Shown in pieces: positions 32,216 to 40,515 of a stretch of 64,000 nt of DNA. Origin of the DNA: Falsigemmobacter faecalis (lineage in GTDB: Bacteria; Pseudomonadota; Alphaproteobacteria; Rhodobacterales; Rhodobacteraceae). Position numbers and translations under genes: made by a program. The notes under the pieces were generated by a model that did no database searches, was not told the origin of the DNA, and saw only the letters and a program-made list of their open reading frames with translations. Within the stretch, counting starts at the first letter, position 1, and each line of letters starts with the position of its first letter. The stretch is from positions 1 to 64,000 of the forward strand of contig NZ_RRAZ01000006.1 in NCBI RefSeq assembly GCF_003863335.1. The letters are read 5' to 3'.

Positions 32216-33436
32216 CTACTCCTCCTCCACCTCATAGAGTTCATCCTCAATCATCTCTCCCGCCAATGCCCGGGAAATAGTCTGCGACACGAGGTTCGCC
32301 GCCATGACAAGGCTTCGATCCGCCACACGGGCATAGCGCGAGGTCACCGTGTGGTTGCCGTGCCCCAAAAGGCCGCCGATAGTAAGCTCCCTGAACCCCA
32401 TGGTAGCGGCGACGGAGGCGAAGGTATGGCGCAAGGTGTGGGGCGTCACTCCTTCGATGCCGGCCTTAGCGCAGACCCGCTTTAGCGTCCTCGGCAGGCC
32501 AACGAAGTGACCATCGCCGCGCAGGGCAGGAAAGTTCCACCTGTTATTTCCCCGAGGCAGAGCCTCGAACGCCGCCTTCCCAATCGCACGCGTTTGCGCG
32601 CCGGTTTTAGTCTCGGGCAGATTGATCGTCCCACGGCTCGGAATACAGAAGCCCGGCTGCATCGTCAGCGCTTCGTTGCGGCGCATTCCCGTCAAAAGGA
32701 GAAAGCGGATAGCTGCGATACCGACCTCGCATTCTTCGGGGCTGTCATCCAGTGCGGTGCCAAGAATGCGAAGCTCTTCAAAAGACAGATCGCGCTTCCG
32801 CTTGCCAATCGCTGCCTTCTTGACCTTCGCCGCGACATTACGCTCCACCACATCCAAATTGACCGCGTGGTTCAGCATCGCCCCAAGCACGACCACAGCG
32901 CGGGTTGCAACACCCTTACCTCCGGTGGTCGCACCAGAACGCCCTTCGCGCTTTTTGGCGGTCTTCCCGTTCGTGATATCTGCCTGCATCTTAGTCACAT
33001 CGAGATGGCGCAGGCTTTCCACCTTACGATCGCCGATCAGAGGCAGAATATGCACGCGGATTTGACTTTCATTGGAAAGGTAGGTGTTCAATTTCCAATT
33101 TCTCTTTCCCTCGGCGATATAGCTGTCGGCCAGTTCGCGCACGGTCATCGCCCCCCGCTTACTCTGCCGATCGTCAGAGGGATCGCCACCTTTCGCAACC
33201 TCGCCCAAGGCAGCCACTGCGAGCTTCCTCGCCTCATCGGGAGTCAGAGTGCCAACCCTGCCCAGAGACATTTTGCGAGACTGCCCCACCAAAGTGCGAT
33301 ACTTTACGATGTAGCTCGCTTTTCCGCTGGGCAGCATCCGGACCCCGAATCCGATCAGGCTCGAGTCCCAAAGATAGGTTTCCCGATCCGGGTTGGGGAC
33401 CAGTTCGGCAAGTGCAGTTTTCGTGATTTTAGGCAT
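32216..33436 (-). CDS. int: Tyrosine recombinase/integrase of the element
   Basis: This 406-aa integrase has the DUF4102-type N-terminal arm-binding domain (ETYLWDSSLIGFGVRMLPSG), a core-binding SAM-like domain (about 95-200) and a C-terminal catalytic domain. The catalytic set is complete: R252 in LLLTGMRRNEAL, H333 and R336 in TPHTLRHTFAS, H359 in LLGHGN, and Y368 in TSRYARV. The frame reaches 33493, but the ATG at 33436 has GGAG 8 bases upstream and begins with the usual PKITKTALAEL. It points away from attR, and TGGAACCA repeats lie 20-46 bases upstream, so integrase binding there may also control its own promoter. Confidence 0.95.
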   Translation of the reverse strand: MPKITKTALAELVPNPDRETYLWDSSLIGFGVRMLPSGKASYIVKYRTLVGQSRKMSLGRVGTLTPDEARKLAVAALGEVAKGGDPSDDRQSKRGAMTVRELADSYIAEGKRNWKLNTYLSNESQIRVHILPLIGDRKVESLRHLDVTKMQADITNGKTAKKREGRSGATTGGKGVATRAVVVLGAMLNHAVNLDVVERNVAAKVKKAAIGKRKRDLSFEELRILGTALDDSPEECEVGIAAIRFLLLTGMRRNEALTMQPGFCIPSRGTINLPETKTGAQTRAIGKAAFEALPRGNNRWNFPALRGDGHFVGLPRTLKRVCAKAGIEGVTPHTLRHTFASVAATMGFRELTIGGLLGHGNHTVTSRYARVADRSLVMAANLVSQTISRALAGEMIEDELYEVEEE

Positions 33437-33455
33437 CTCACTCTCTCCGCTCTCT

Positions 33456-33482
33456 TGGTTCCGTGGAACCAATCTGGAACCA
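33456..33482. repeat. TGGAACCA repeats near attR (candidate integrase arm sites and int operator)
   Basis: TGGTTCC (33456-33462) and GGAACCA (33465-33471) form a perfect inverted repeat. A direct TGGAACCA pair is at 33464-33471 and 33475-33482, with the same 11-base period as the pair near attL (24973-24991). The sites overlap the region just upstream of int. Confidence 0.6.
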
Positions 33483-33623
33483 GAACTGGTCAAACAGGCG
33501 CTAAGCCCTGCAAAGCCAGTCCAACGACATGAGTGAGATTAGCATACTAGATTCAAAGCCTTACCCATCCCGGACAAAGACGAGCAGCCCCGAACAAAGC
33601 CGCGAAAATCTAATGAAGCATGT

Positions 33624-33668
33624 TTCGTAATGATGGGGTCGGGGGTTCGAGTCCCTTCAGCGGCACCA
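33624..33668. repeat. attR: second copy of the 45-bp tRNA-Thr core
   Basis: This is identical to 24861-24905. The acceptor 5' strand and D arm are missing upstream, so it is a tRNA 3'-half remnant and not a working tRNA. It marks the right end of the element. Confidence 0.93.
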
Positions 33669-33703
33669 CTTTCCCTCGGGAGAGGGGAAATTCCAGAAAA
33701 AAC

Positions 33704-33736
33704 AGGCGGTTTGAGAGAGATCTCTACCGCCTTTTT
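33704..33736 (+). terminator. Original chromosomal terminator of tRNA-Thr, now stranded past attR
   Basis: AGGCGGT (33704-33710) and ACCGCCT (33726-33732) pair, with an inner AGAGA/TCTCT, and run into TTTTT. It lies 35 bases after the attR core, the distance expected of the resident tRNA's terminator before integration. Confidence 0.8.
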
Positions 33737-34947
33737 GCTGTTTTCTGACCAGATTGACAGTGTATCCCGTCAACACGCGGCTGGCTGGCGCAGAAGCGCT
33801 TGTCGCCGTCATCCTCCTTTGGGTTGATGCCCCCGCTTTCTTCTTATGGCGAACATGATCGCTTCAATTTCGGATCCCGACTTCCACGGCCTGGAGCCCA
33901 GGCTCACACGACACGATCCGATTGCAGAGCAGCTTGAGACGGTTCATCTGAGATAGGATGCGACTTCGGAGATGACAGCCTTTCCACCACGTCCACAGCA
34001 GGCGCCGAACGCTGTGCTGCCTGCAAAGTCCCGTGGCGTGAGAGAGCTGCGGGGCGCTACATTTCCCAGTCTGCCGTGGCGACGGATCGGGGTGATGGGC
34101 CGGACGCCTCACAAGAGGGATGCGGGGAGGCGCCAGCAATCACTGATACATGTCGGCGGGGGGCGGATCCGGTCGCAGAGCCCTGTCACCTTCACCTTGG
34201 GAGGTGAGGTCAACCGCCCGAATGTTTTCAGCGGCAACACGCAACGCGGGATCAGCCTGCGTGAGTTACCTCTGCGTGTGGCGCCGTGATCTTACGCCAG
34301 GCTCTCCCCTTCGCCACGCAACCGGATCCCGGGCAGCCCCCCAGCGGGTTCAGAGGCCCTCCGGACTGTCGGCAGGAGATCAGAGCCATAATCCGGGTCG
34401 GGCGACTGCACAGTGTGGACTGGTCCGGATCTTCCAGGCCAATCTGGCTGGCACCGGGGCGAACACTCCGGCGCTACGGCAGCGCGAACGAGACCTCCGG
34501 CGTCAGACATGCCTGGGCAGTATCTTCGCAACACGTCTCAGGAGGACCGCGTTTTGTGTCCGGGCGGCATGGCCGCAAGGCTGAGGGTCGAGCCAGACCG
34601 GCAGGGAGCCTCTCCGCTTCAGAGGCGCACGACAGCCCGATCAGTCCGATGTACGCCAGCGGGATGCCAGAAAGGTCACGCAGGAAGGAACAGCGCAACG
34701 GCCCCCGACAGCGCACTTCTGCTGCCCTGACGCAGCGAGACCTTGACTTTTGCGGCCCGAGACCTCAGGTGAAGGGCAGTCGCCGTGATCCGTGCCGCGT
34801 GAGTACGAAGGATCCGCCGACCTCAGGTTCCCAAAATCACGCAGGGGCACCGATCCGGCACGGTCATGCGCATAAGGCGCGTGTTCGCGGATTGCCGGTG
34901 GCCCTGACGAACGGCCCTCTCTCAGAGGGCCGGAACCGGATGTATTT
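33737..34947. other. 1.2-kb gene-poor stretch, probably decayed DNA
   Basis: No open frame here has a recognisable protein pattern, a ribosome site or consistent codon use. Composition is host-like. It lies directly between attR and the DEAD-box helicase and could be the remains of earlier insertions at this tRNA, or simply lost genes. I could not identify any fragment with confidence. Confidence 0.4.
34913..34931 (+). promoter_or_regulatory. Hairpin 17 bases before the helicase start
   Basis: GGCCCTCT and AGAGGGCC form a perfect 8-bp stem with a CTC loop, ending 16 bases before the ATG. It could be a leader element that affects translation or stability of the helicase mRNA, or the terminator of lost upstream DNA. 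There is no T-run. Confidence 0.4.
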
Positions 34948-36387
34948 ATGACGACTTTTGCTGACCTCGGCCTTGAGCCGAGCCTTCTCAAAGCGCTTGA
35001 GAAACTGAACTTTGACCAGCCGACCCCGATCCAGGTTGAGGCGATCCCGCTGATCCTGAAGGGTCACGACCTGATGGGTCTGGCGCAGACCGGCACCGGC
35101 AAGACGGCGGCCTTTGGCCTGCCGCTTCTGAACCGTATCCTCGACCTCGGCCATCCGCCGAAGCCGCGCACCGTGCGCGCGCTGATCATGGCACCGACCC
35201 GTGAGCTGGTGGTGCAGATTGCTGATAACCTGAAGCTTTTCACCCGTGGCACCTCTGTCAAAGTGCAGACCGTCATCGGTGGCGCTTCGATCAACAAACA
35301 GGTTGAGGGTCTGGCCCGTGGCGCGGATGTGCTGGTGGCAACGCCCGGCCGTCTGATCGATCTGCTGGAGCGCAATGCGCTGAGCCTGACCGAGACCGGC
35401 TATCTGGTGCTGGATGAAGCGGATCAGATGCTCGACATGGGCTTCATTCATCTGCTGCGCAAAATCGCGCGCTACCTGCCCCATGGCCGTCAGACGCTGA
35501 TGTTCTCGGCCACCATGCCCAAGCTGATTGATGAGCTGGCGCGCGAATATCTGCGCAACCCGAAGAAAGTGGCCGTCAACCCGCCGGGTAAGACCGCTGA
35601 CCGGATTGAGCAGAAGGTGCATTTCACCACCCAGGGTGACAAAGCCAAACTGCTGGAAAGCTATCTGCTGCAGCACCAGGGCGAAGCGGCTCTGGTCTTC
35701 GGGCGCACCAAACACGGCTCGGAAAAGCTGATGAAGCTGCTGTGCTCCTGGGGTTTCAAAGCCGGCTCGATTCACGGCAACAAAAGCCAGAACCAGCGCG
35801 ACCGCACGCTGACCGCCTTCCGTACCGGTGAGATCGACGTTCTGGTGGCGACCGATGTGGCTGCGCGCGGGATTGATATTCCGCTGGTGCGTCACGTTTA
35901 CAACTACGACATGCCGAATGTGCCGGATAACTATGTGCACCGCATTGGCCGGACCGCTCGTGCGGGGGCTTCGGGCAAGGCTGTGGCTTTCTGTGCTCCG
36001 GCGGAGATGGAAGAGCTGCGCGCGGTTGAGAAGGTCATCGGCGATGCGCTGCTGATCGCAGGCGGTCTGCCGCATCTGGAAAACGGCTTCAACAACCGTC
36101 CCTCGCACCAGCCGCGCCGCCCGGGGCAGGACAAAACCCGTCCGCAAAAGCCGCGTGGCCCGCGTCCGGAAGGTGCTGAAGGTCAGCCGCGCAAGCCGCG
36201 CGGTGAAGGCGGCGGTCGTGCTGCCTTTGGCGAGAAAGCGCCCGCCCGGAGTGAGGGCCAGCGTCCGTCGAAGCCCGCCCGCGGCGCCGGTGGTGAAGCC
36301 GCACCGCGCCGTAATGGCCCGGGTGGCAAGCCCCAGGGCCGTCCGGGTGGCGGTGGCCGCCCGCAGCGTCGTGCGCCGCGCGACTGA
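34948..36387 (+). CDS. rhlE: DEAD-box ATP-dependent RNA helicase (RhlE type)
   Basis: This 479-aa helicase unwinds RNA duplexes in ribosome assembly or mRNA turnover. The Q motif (QPTPIQ), Walker A AQTGTGKT (46-53), PTREL, TPGR, DEAD (156-159), SAT (187-189), ARGID and HRIGRTARAG are all present. After about residue 375 the chain becomes a long basic tail rich in R, P, G and K, typical of RhlE-like proteins, which helps bind RNA. The RhlE subtype is inferred from length and tail; CsdA or DbpA are less likely because their special C-terminal domains are missing. A stem-loop lies just ahead of the start. Confidence 0.9.
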   Translation: MTTFADLGLEPSLLKALEKLNFDQPTPIQVEAIPLILKGHDLMGLAQTGTGKTAAFGLPLLNRILDLGHPPKPRTVRALIMAPTRELVVQIADNLKLFTRGTSVKVQTVIGGASINKQVEGLARGADVLVATPGRLIDLLERNALSLTETGYLVLDEADQMLDMGFIHLLRKIARYLPHGRQTLMFSATMPKLIDELAREYLRNPKKVAVNPPGKTADRIEQKVHFTTQGDKAKLLESYLLQHQGEAALVFGRTKHGSEKLMKLLCSWGFKAGSIHGNKSQNQRDRTLTAFRTGEIDVLVATDVAARGIDIPLVRHVYNYDMPNVPDNYVHRIGRTARAGASGKAVAFCAPAEMEELRAVEKVIGDALLIAGGLPHLENGFNNRPSHQPRRPGQDKTRPQKPRGPRPEGAEGQPRKPRGEGGGRAAFGEKAPARSEGQRPSKPARGAGGEAAPRRNGPGGKPQGRPGGGGRPQRRAPRD

Positions 36388-36401
36388 AGCCTCGCCTGAT
36401 C

Positions 36402-36435
36402 AAAAAAAGCGGGGAGGGCTGTCTGCCCTCCCCGC
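36402..36435 (-). terminator. Intrinsic terminator of polA
   Basis: GCGGGGAGGGC (36409-36419) and GCCCTCCCCGC (36425-36435) form a perfect 11-bp stem with a 5-base loop. On the minus strand it runs directly into seven T's (36408-36402), 34 bases past the polA stop. It may also slow plus-strand readthrough from rhlE, where the T-run is absent. Confidence 0.9.
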
Positions 36436-36469
36436 ACCCCTCCCGAGAGTATTTTTAAAAAGCCAAAGC

Positions 36470-39274
36470 TCAGTGAGCTTCTGACCAGTTCTGCCCGATC
36501 CCCGCATCGACGATCAGCGGCACATCGAGGTGAACAGCGGGAGCGGCGGCGCCCTCCATCACGGCTTTGACCACTTTGATGACCGCCTCTTCGGCGCCTT
36601 TTTCCACCTCAAAGAGAAGTTCGTCGTGGACCTGCAGCAGCATTTTTGCGGGCAGATCTTTGATGGCCTCCGGCATGCGGATCATGGCGCGGCGGATGAT
36701 ATCGGCGGCTGAGCCCTGGATCGGCGCGTTGATGGCTGCACGTTTGGCAAAGCCTGCGCCGGGGCCTTTGGCGTTGATTTCGGGCGTGTTGATTTTGCGG
36801 CCGAAGAGCGTCTCGACGTAGCCTTGTTCTTTTGCCTCGGCGATGGTGCGGTCCATATAGGTGCGGATGCCGGGGAAGCGCTCAAAGTAGCGGTCGATAA
36901 AGCCCTGGGCCTCCGCCCGCGGGATGCGCAGGTTGCGCGCGAGGCCAAAGCCCGAGATGCCATAGATCACGCCGAAGTTGATGGCCTTGGCCTGGCGGCG
37001 GATCATCGGATCCATGCCCTCAATCGGGACGCCGAACATCTCGGAGGCGGTCATGGCGTGGATGTCATGGCCGTCGCGGAAGGCCTGCTTCAGGGCCGGG
37101 ATATCGGCCATATGGGCGAGGATGCGCAGCTCGATCTGGCTGTAATCGAGCGAGATCAGGGATTTCCCCTCAGGTGCCACGAAGGCGGCGCGGATGCGGC
37201 GGCCTTCTTCGGAGCGGACGGGGATGTTTTGCAGGTTCGGATCGGTTGACGACAGCCGCCCCGTCACAGCGCCCACCAGCGAGTAAGAGGTATGAACGCG
37301 GCCGGTTTCACGATTGATGTGATCCTGAAGCGCATCGGTATAGGTGGATTTCAGCTTGGAAAGCTGGCGCCAGTCGAGGACGCGGGCGGGCAGATCGTGG
37401 CCTTCAGCGGCAAGATCCTCAAGCACCTCGGCACCGGTGGCATAGGCGCCGGTTTTGCCTTTCTGGCCGCCCGGCAGGCTCATCTCATCAAAGAGCACTT
37501 CGCCGAGTTGTTTGGGCGAGCCCACATTGAAGCTGCGCCCGGCCAATTGGTGGATTTCGGCCTCAAGCCCGGCCATCTTCTGCGCGAAGGCATTGGACAT
37601 GCGCGAAAGCACGTCGCGCTCAACCAGAACGCCGGCGCGTTCCATATCGGCGAGGACCTGGACCAGGGGGCGCTCCAGGGTTTCATAGACGGTGGTGACA
37701 CGCTTGACATGCAGTTCGGGGCGGAATTTCTGCCACAGGCGCAGGGTGACATCGGCGTCTTCCGCCGCATATTTCACCGCCTCATCGACCGGCACGCGGT
37801 CGAAGGTGATCTGCGATTTGCCCGAGCCGAGCAGGCTTTTGATCGGGATGGGTCTATGGCCGAGGTGCTGTTCGCTCAGCACATCCATGCCGTGGCTGTG
37901 AAGACCCGCGTAGAGCGCCGAGCTCATCAGCATGGTGTCTTCGATCGCCGTGACGCTGAGGCCAAGGCGGGCAAAGATTTTGACGTCATATTTGGCGTTC
38001 TGGAAAATCTTTGAGACGGAGGGATCGGCCAGCAGCGGCTTCAGAAGCGCGAGGGCTTCGCCCATATCCATCTGCCCTTCGGCCCGCGCGGTGCCGCCGA
38101 AGAGGTCATTCTCGCCGCTGATATGATTGAGCGGGATATAGGCGGCTTTGCCGGGTGCCAGCGCGAGGGAGACGCCGACCAGATCGGCCACCATCTCATC
38201 AAGCGCGGTGGTCTCGGTATCGACGGCGACATAGCCCTGTTCGCGGGCCCCGGCGATCCATGTCGACAGCGTTTTCGCATCGCGGATCGCGGTATAGGTC
38301 GTGGCGTCGAAAGGCACATCTGCCTTTGGGGCGGCCATTGGCGCCGCGCCGGATGCGGGCGGCGGCGCGGCAGCGGGAGCCTCGACTTTGAACTTATCGG
38401 CGATGCGTTTGGTCAGGGTGCGGAATTCCATGCGGTTCAGGAATTCCACCAGAACCTCCGGCTCGGCATCGCGCTGCTCCAGCGCGTCGAGCGAGACGTC
38501 GAGATCGGCATCATCTTTCAGCGTGACCAGGTCACGCGAGAGGCGGATCTGATCGGCATTCTCAATCAGGGTCTGGCGGCGTTTGGGCTGTTTGATCTCG
38601 CCCGCGCGCGCCAGCAGCGTGTCGAGATCGCCGTATTCCTGGATCAGCATGGCCGCGGTTTTGAGGCCGATCCCGGGCGCGCCCGGCACGTTATCGACCG
38701 AATCGCCCGCAAGGCTTTGCACGTCGATCACCCGCTCGGGGCCGACGCCGAATTTGGCGAAGACCTCATCGCGGGTGATGCGCAGGTTCTTCATCGGGTC
38801 CAGCATCTCGACCCCGCCGCCGACCAGCTGCATCAGGTCTTTGTCAGAGGAAATGATGGTGACACGGCCGCCGGCTTCACGCCCCTGACGCGCGAGGGTG
38901 GCGATGATGTCATCGGCCTCCAGCCCCTCGGTCTCAAGGCAGGCAAGGTTGAAGGCGCGGGTGGCTTCGCGGGTCAGGGCGAACTGCGGGCGCAGATCCT
39001 CAGGCGGCGGCGGGCGGTTGGCTTTGTAAAGCGGGTAGATGTCATCGCGGAAGGTCTTTGAGGAAAAGTCAAAGACCACAGCAACATGGGTCGGCGCATC
39101 TGAAGATGTGCCGTTTCCTTCCACATAGCGCGCGATCATATTGCAAAAGCCCGCCACGGCCCCGACCGGCAGGCCGTCGGATTTGCGCGTCAGCGGCGGC
39201 AGCGCGTGATAGGCGCGGAAAATATAGGCCGATCCGTCGATCAGATGCAGGTGATGGCCCTTGCCGAATGCCAT
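36470..39274 (-). CDS. polA: DNA polymerase I
   Basis: PolA fills gaps and removes RNA primers in replication and repair. The 934-aa protein has three intact parts. The N-terminal 5'-nuclease (residues 1-300) carries DGSAYIFRAYHALP and SSDKDLMQL. The 3'-5' proofreading domain (about 335-520) carries AVDTETTALDEM, QNAKYDVKIF and YAAEDADVTLRLW, so Exo I-III acids are all present. The polymerase domain has the A motif LDYSQIELR, the O-helix RRQAKAINFGVIYGISGFGL and the C motif LQVHDELLFEV. F in the O-helix (KAINFGVIYG) predicts discrimination against dideoxynucleotides. A strong terminator follows. It stands alone as a transcription unit. Confidence 0.97.
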   Translation of the reverse strand: MAFGKGHHLHLIDGSAYIFRAYHALPPLTRKSDGLPVGAVAGFCNMIARYVEGNGTSSDAPTHVAVVFDFSSKTFRDDIYPLYKANRPPPPEDLRPQFALTREATRAFNLACLETEGLEADDIIATLARQGREAGGRVTIISSDKDLMQLVGGGVEMLDPMKNLRITRDEVFAKFGVGPERVIDVQSLAGDSVDNVPGAPGIGLKTAAMLIQEYGDLDTLLARAGEIKQPKRRQTLIENADQIRLSRDLVTLKDDADLDVSLDALEQRDAEPEVLVEFLNRMEFRTLTKRIADKFKVEAPAAAPPPASGAAPMAAPKADVPFDATTYTAIRDAKTLSTWIAGAREQGYVAVDTETTALDEMVADLVGVSLALAPGKAAYIPLNHISGENDLFGGTARAEGQMDMGEALALLKPLLADPSVSKIFQNAKYDVKIFARLGLSVTAIEDTMLMSSALYAGLHSHGMDVLSEQHLGHRPIPIKSLLGSGKSQITFDRVPVDEAVKYAAEDADVTLRLWQKFRPELHVKRVTTVYETLERPLVQVLADMERAGVLVERDVLSRMSNAFAQKMAGLEAEIHQLAGRSFNVGSPKQLGEVLFDEMSLPGGQKGKTGAYATGAEVLEDLAAEGHDLPARVLDWRQLSKLKSTYTDALQDHINRETGRVHTSYSLVGAVTGRLSSTDPNLQNIPVRSEEGRRIRAAFVAPEGKSLISLDYSQIELRILAHMADIPALKQAFRDGHDIHAMTASEMFGVPIEGMDPMIRRQAKAINFGVIYGISGFGLARNLRIPRAEAQGFIDRYFERFPGIRTYMDRTIAEAKEQGYVETLFGRKINTPEINAKGPGAGFAKRAAINAPIQGSAADIIRRAMIRMPEAIKDLPAKMLLQVHDELLFEVEKGAEEAVIKVVKAVMEGAAAPAVHLDVPLIVDAGIGQNWSEAH

Positions 39275-39296
39275 GGCGCGCGCTCCTTCAAAGGGA

Positions 39297-39313
39297 CCGG
39301 CGGAAGCCGCCGG
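39297..39313 (-). terminator. Hairpin between the M20 amidohydrolase and polA
   Basis: CCGGCGG and CCGCCGG pair perfectly around AAG, 48 bases past the amidohydrolase stop. The T-run on the minus strand is weak (CCCTTT), so it may be a poor terminator or part of the polA leader. Confidence 0.35.
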
Positions 39314-39360
39314 ACCGGTTGTCTTTAAGGGCTGAACCTACAGCCAGCGCGGTCCTGGTG

Positions 39361-40515
39361 CTACCCCAGAAGGTCGCGCGCGACCTGGTGGAAAAGCCGC
39401 ACGCCAGGCTCAATGACCGCATCGGGGAACATATAATCGGGGTTGTGCAGGTTCGCCGTCTCATAGCCGGAGCCGAGCCGGAACATCGCCGATTTTGCCC
39501 CCGCACGGCTGCCAAAAAGGCCGAAATCCTCAGAGCCGCGCATCGGGAACTGCCCGTCACACCGCACCACACCCGCAGTCTCAGCGGCCGCGATGATGCG
39601 GGCTGTTGCCTCCGGGTCATTGGTGCAGGCATTGAACACATCGTGATGGCTGAACTCTGCGCTCAGGCCGGTGGCGCTGGCCTCAGCCTCAACGGCGGCG
39701 ATGACGGCCTGCAGCAGATCCTCCATGGCCTCATCGCGCACGCAGCGCAGGGTCATCCACAGTTCGGCGCGGCCGGGGGTGATGCCAAAGGCCTCTTCGC
39801 CCATTTTGGCATGGGTCACGGTCACCAGGCGGAAGTCTCCGTCCAGATGATTGCTGCCCGGACCCATCTCCATCACACGCGGGATCAGCCGCGCCAGCGA
39901 CAGCGCGGGCGAGAGCGCAAACTCCGGGGTGGAGGCATGGGAGGTATGCCCGGTCAGCACCACCTTCAGCCCGCGCGAGGCGCAGTTCGCGTCGCCCGCC
40001 TCAATGGCAAAGGTCCCGAGCGGCGTGCCGGGGAAGTTGTGCAGCGAGAAAGCCCAGTCGGGTCTGATCGCCGCAAAGGCAGGATCAGCGATCACCAGCG
40101 CGGCCCCCGAGCCGTCTTCTTCGGCGGGCTGATACATCAGCACGATACGCCCTTTGGCGGGCGGACGCCGCGAGATCAGGCGGCCAAGGCCGGTCAGGAT
40201 CGCCATATGGCCATCGTGGCCGCATTGGTGCCCCTTGCCGGGGATCTCTGAGGCGAAGTCCGCGCCGGTCAATTCCTCAATCGGCAGCGCGTCAAGCTCG
40301 CAGCGAAAGAGCACCGTCGGCCCCGGTTCCGCGCCTTCAAAAACCGCAGCCACCCCGTGACCGCCGAGCCCCGTGAGAAGCTGCGACGGGTTCAGCGCCG
40401 ACATGGCTTTGCGGATTTCTTCTGCCGTCCAGGCCTCTTCGCCCGAGACCTCCGGATGGCGGTGCAGGTGGTGGCGGAATTCGGTCAGTTCGTGAATGTC
40501 GCTGTTGCTCAGCAT
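39361..40515 (-). CDS. M20 family amidohydrolase/peptidase
   Basis: This 384-aa metal hydrolase is of the hippurate hydrolase/IAA-amino-acid hydrolase branch of M20. It has the N-terminal FRHHLHRHPEVSGEE, the metal site GHQCGHDGHMAI, the catalytic glutamates in MYQPAEEDGSGA, GHTSHAS in the lid domain, and FPMRGSEDFGLF near the C-terminus. These enzymes release amino acids from N-acyl compounds in the cytoplasm. The substrate cannot be told. A perfect inverted repeat CCGGGGT-A-ACCCCGG (40544-40558) lies 29 bases upstream of the ATG and may be an operator. Confidence 0.88.
   Translation of the reverse strand: MLSNSDIHELTEFRHHLHRHPEVSGEEAWTAEEIRKAMSALNPSQLLTGLGGHGVAAVFEGAEPGPTVLFRCELDALPIEELTGADFASEIPGKGHQCGHDGHMAILTGLGRLISRRPPAKGRIVLMYQPAEEDGSGAALVIADPAFAAIRPDWAFSLHNFPGTPLGTFAIEAGDANCASRGLKVVLTGHTSHASTPEFALSPALSLARLIPRVMEMGPGSNHLDGDFRLVTVTHAKMGEEAFGITPGRAELWMTLRCVRDEAMEDLLQAVIAAVEAEASATGLSAEFSHHDVFNACTNDPEATARIIAAAETAGVVRCDGQFPMRGSEDFGLFGSRAGAKSAMFRLGSGYETANLHNPDYMFPDAVIEPGVRLFHQVARDLLG

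Larger units (their letters stand above)
24861..33668. mobile_element. Integrative mobilizable element (IME) in tRNA-Thr, about 8.8 kb
   Basis: The element is bounded by the 45-bp direct repeats and carries a tyrosine integrase next to attR and an excisionase-like protein next to attL. It also has a relaxase and a MobC-like accessory protein, a divergent regulator module, and a three-gene AT-rich cargo. No conjugation (type IV secretion) genes, replication gene or phage structural genes are seen, so it should depend on a helper conjugative element for transfer. All parts look intact, with no frameshift in int, relaxase or mobC. Base composition changes within it: 24.9-28.9 kb is close to the host, whereas 29.2-32.0 kb is clearly AT-richer, which suggests the cargo has a different origin from the mobility backbone. 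Confidence 0.9.

Noticed and set aside
33624-33668. Second tRNA-Thr gene
   Set aside because: Only the 3' half is present. No 5' acceptor strand, D arm or left half of the anticodon stem precedes it, so it is attR.
24861-33668. Prophage
   Set aside because: No capsid, tail, terminase, lysis or phage replication genes are seen. A relaxase and MobC-like protein instead indicate a mobilizable element.
33864-34139. Possible transposase fragment on the minus strand past attR
   Set aside because: The translated piece has a basic, transposase-like look but matches no family I can name, and it has no extension in other frames.
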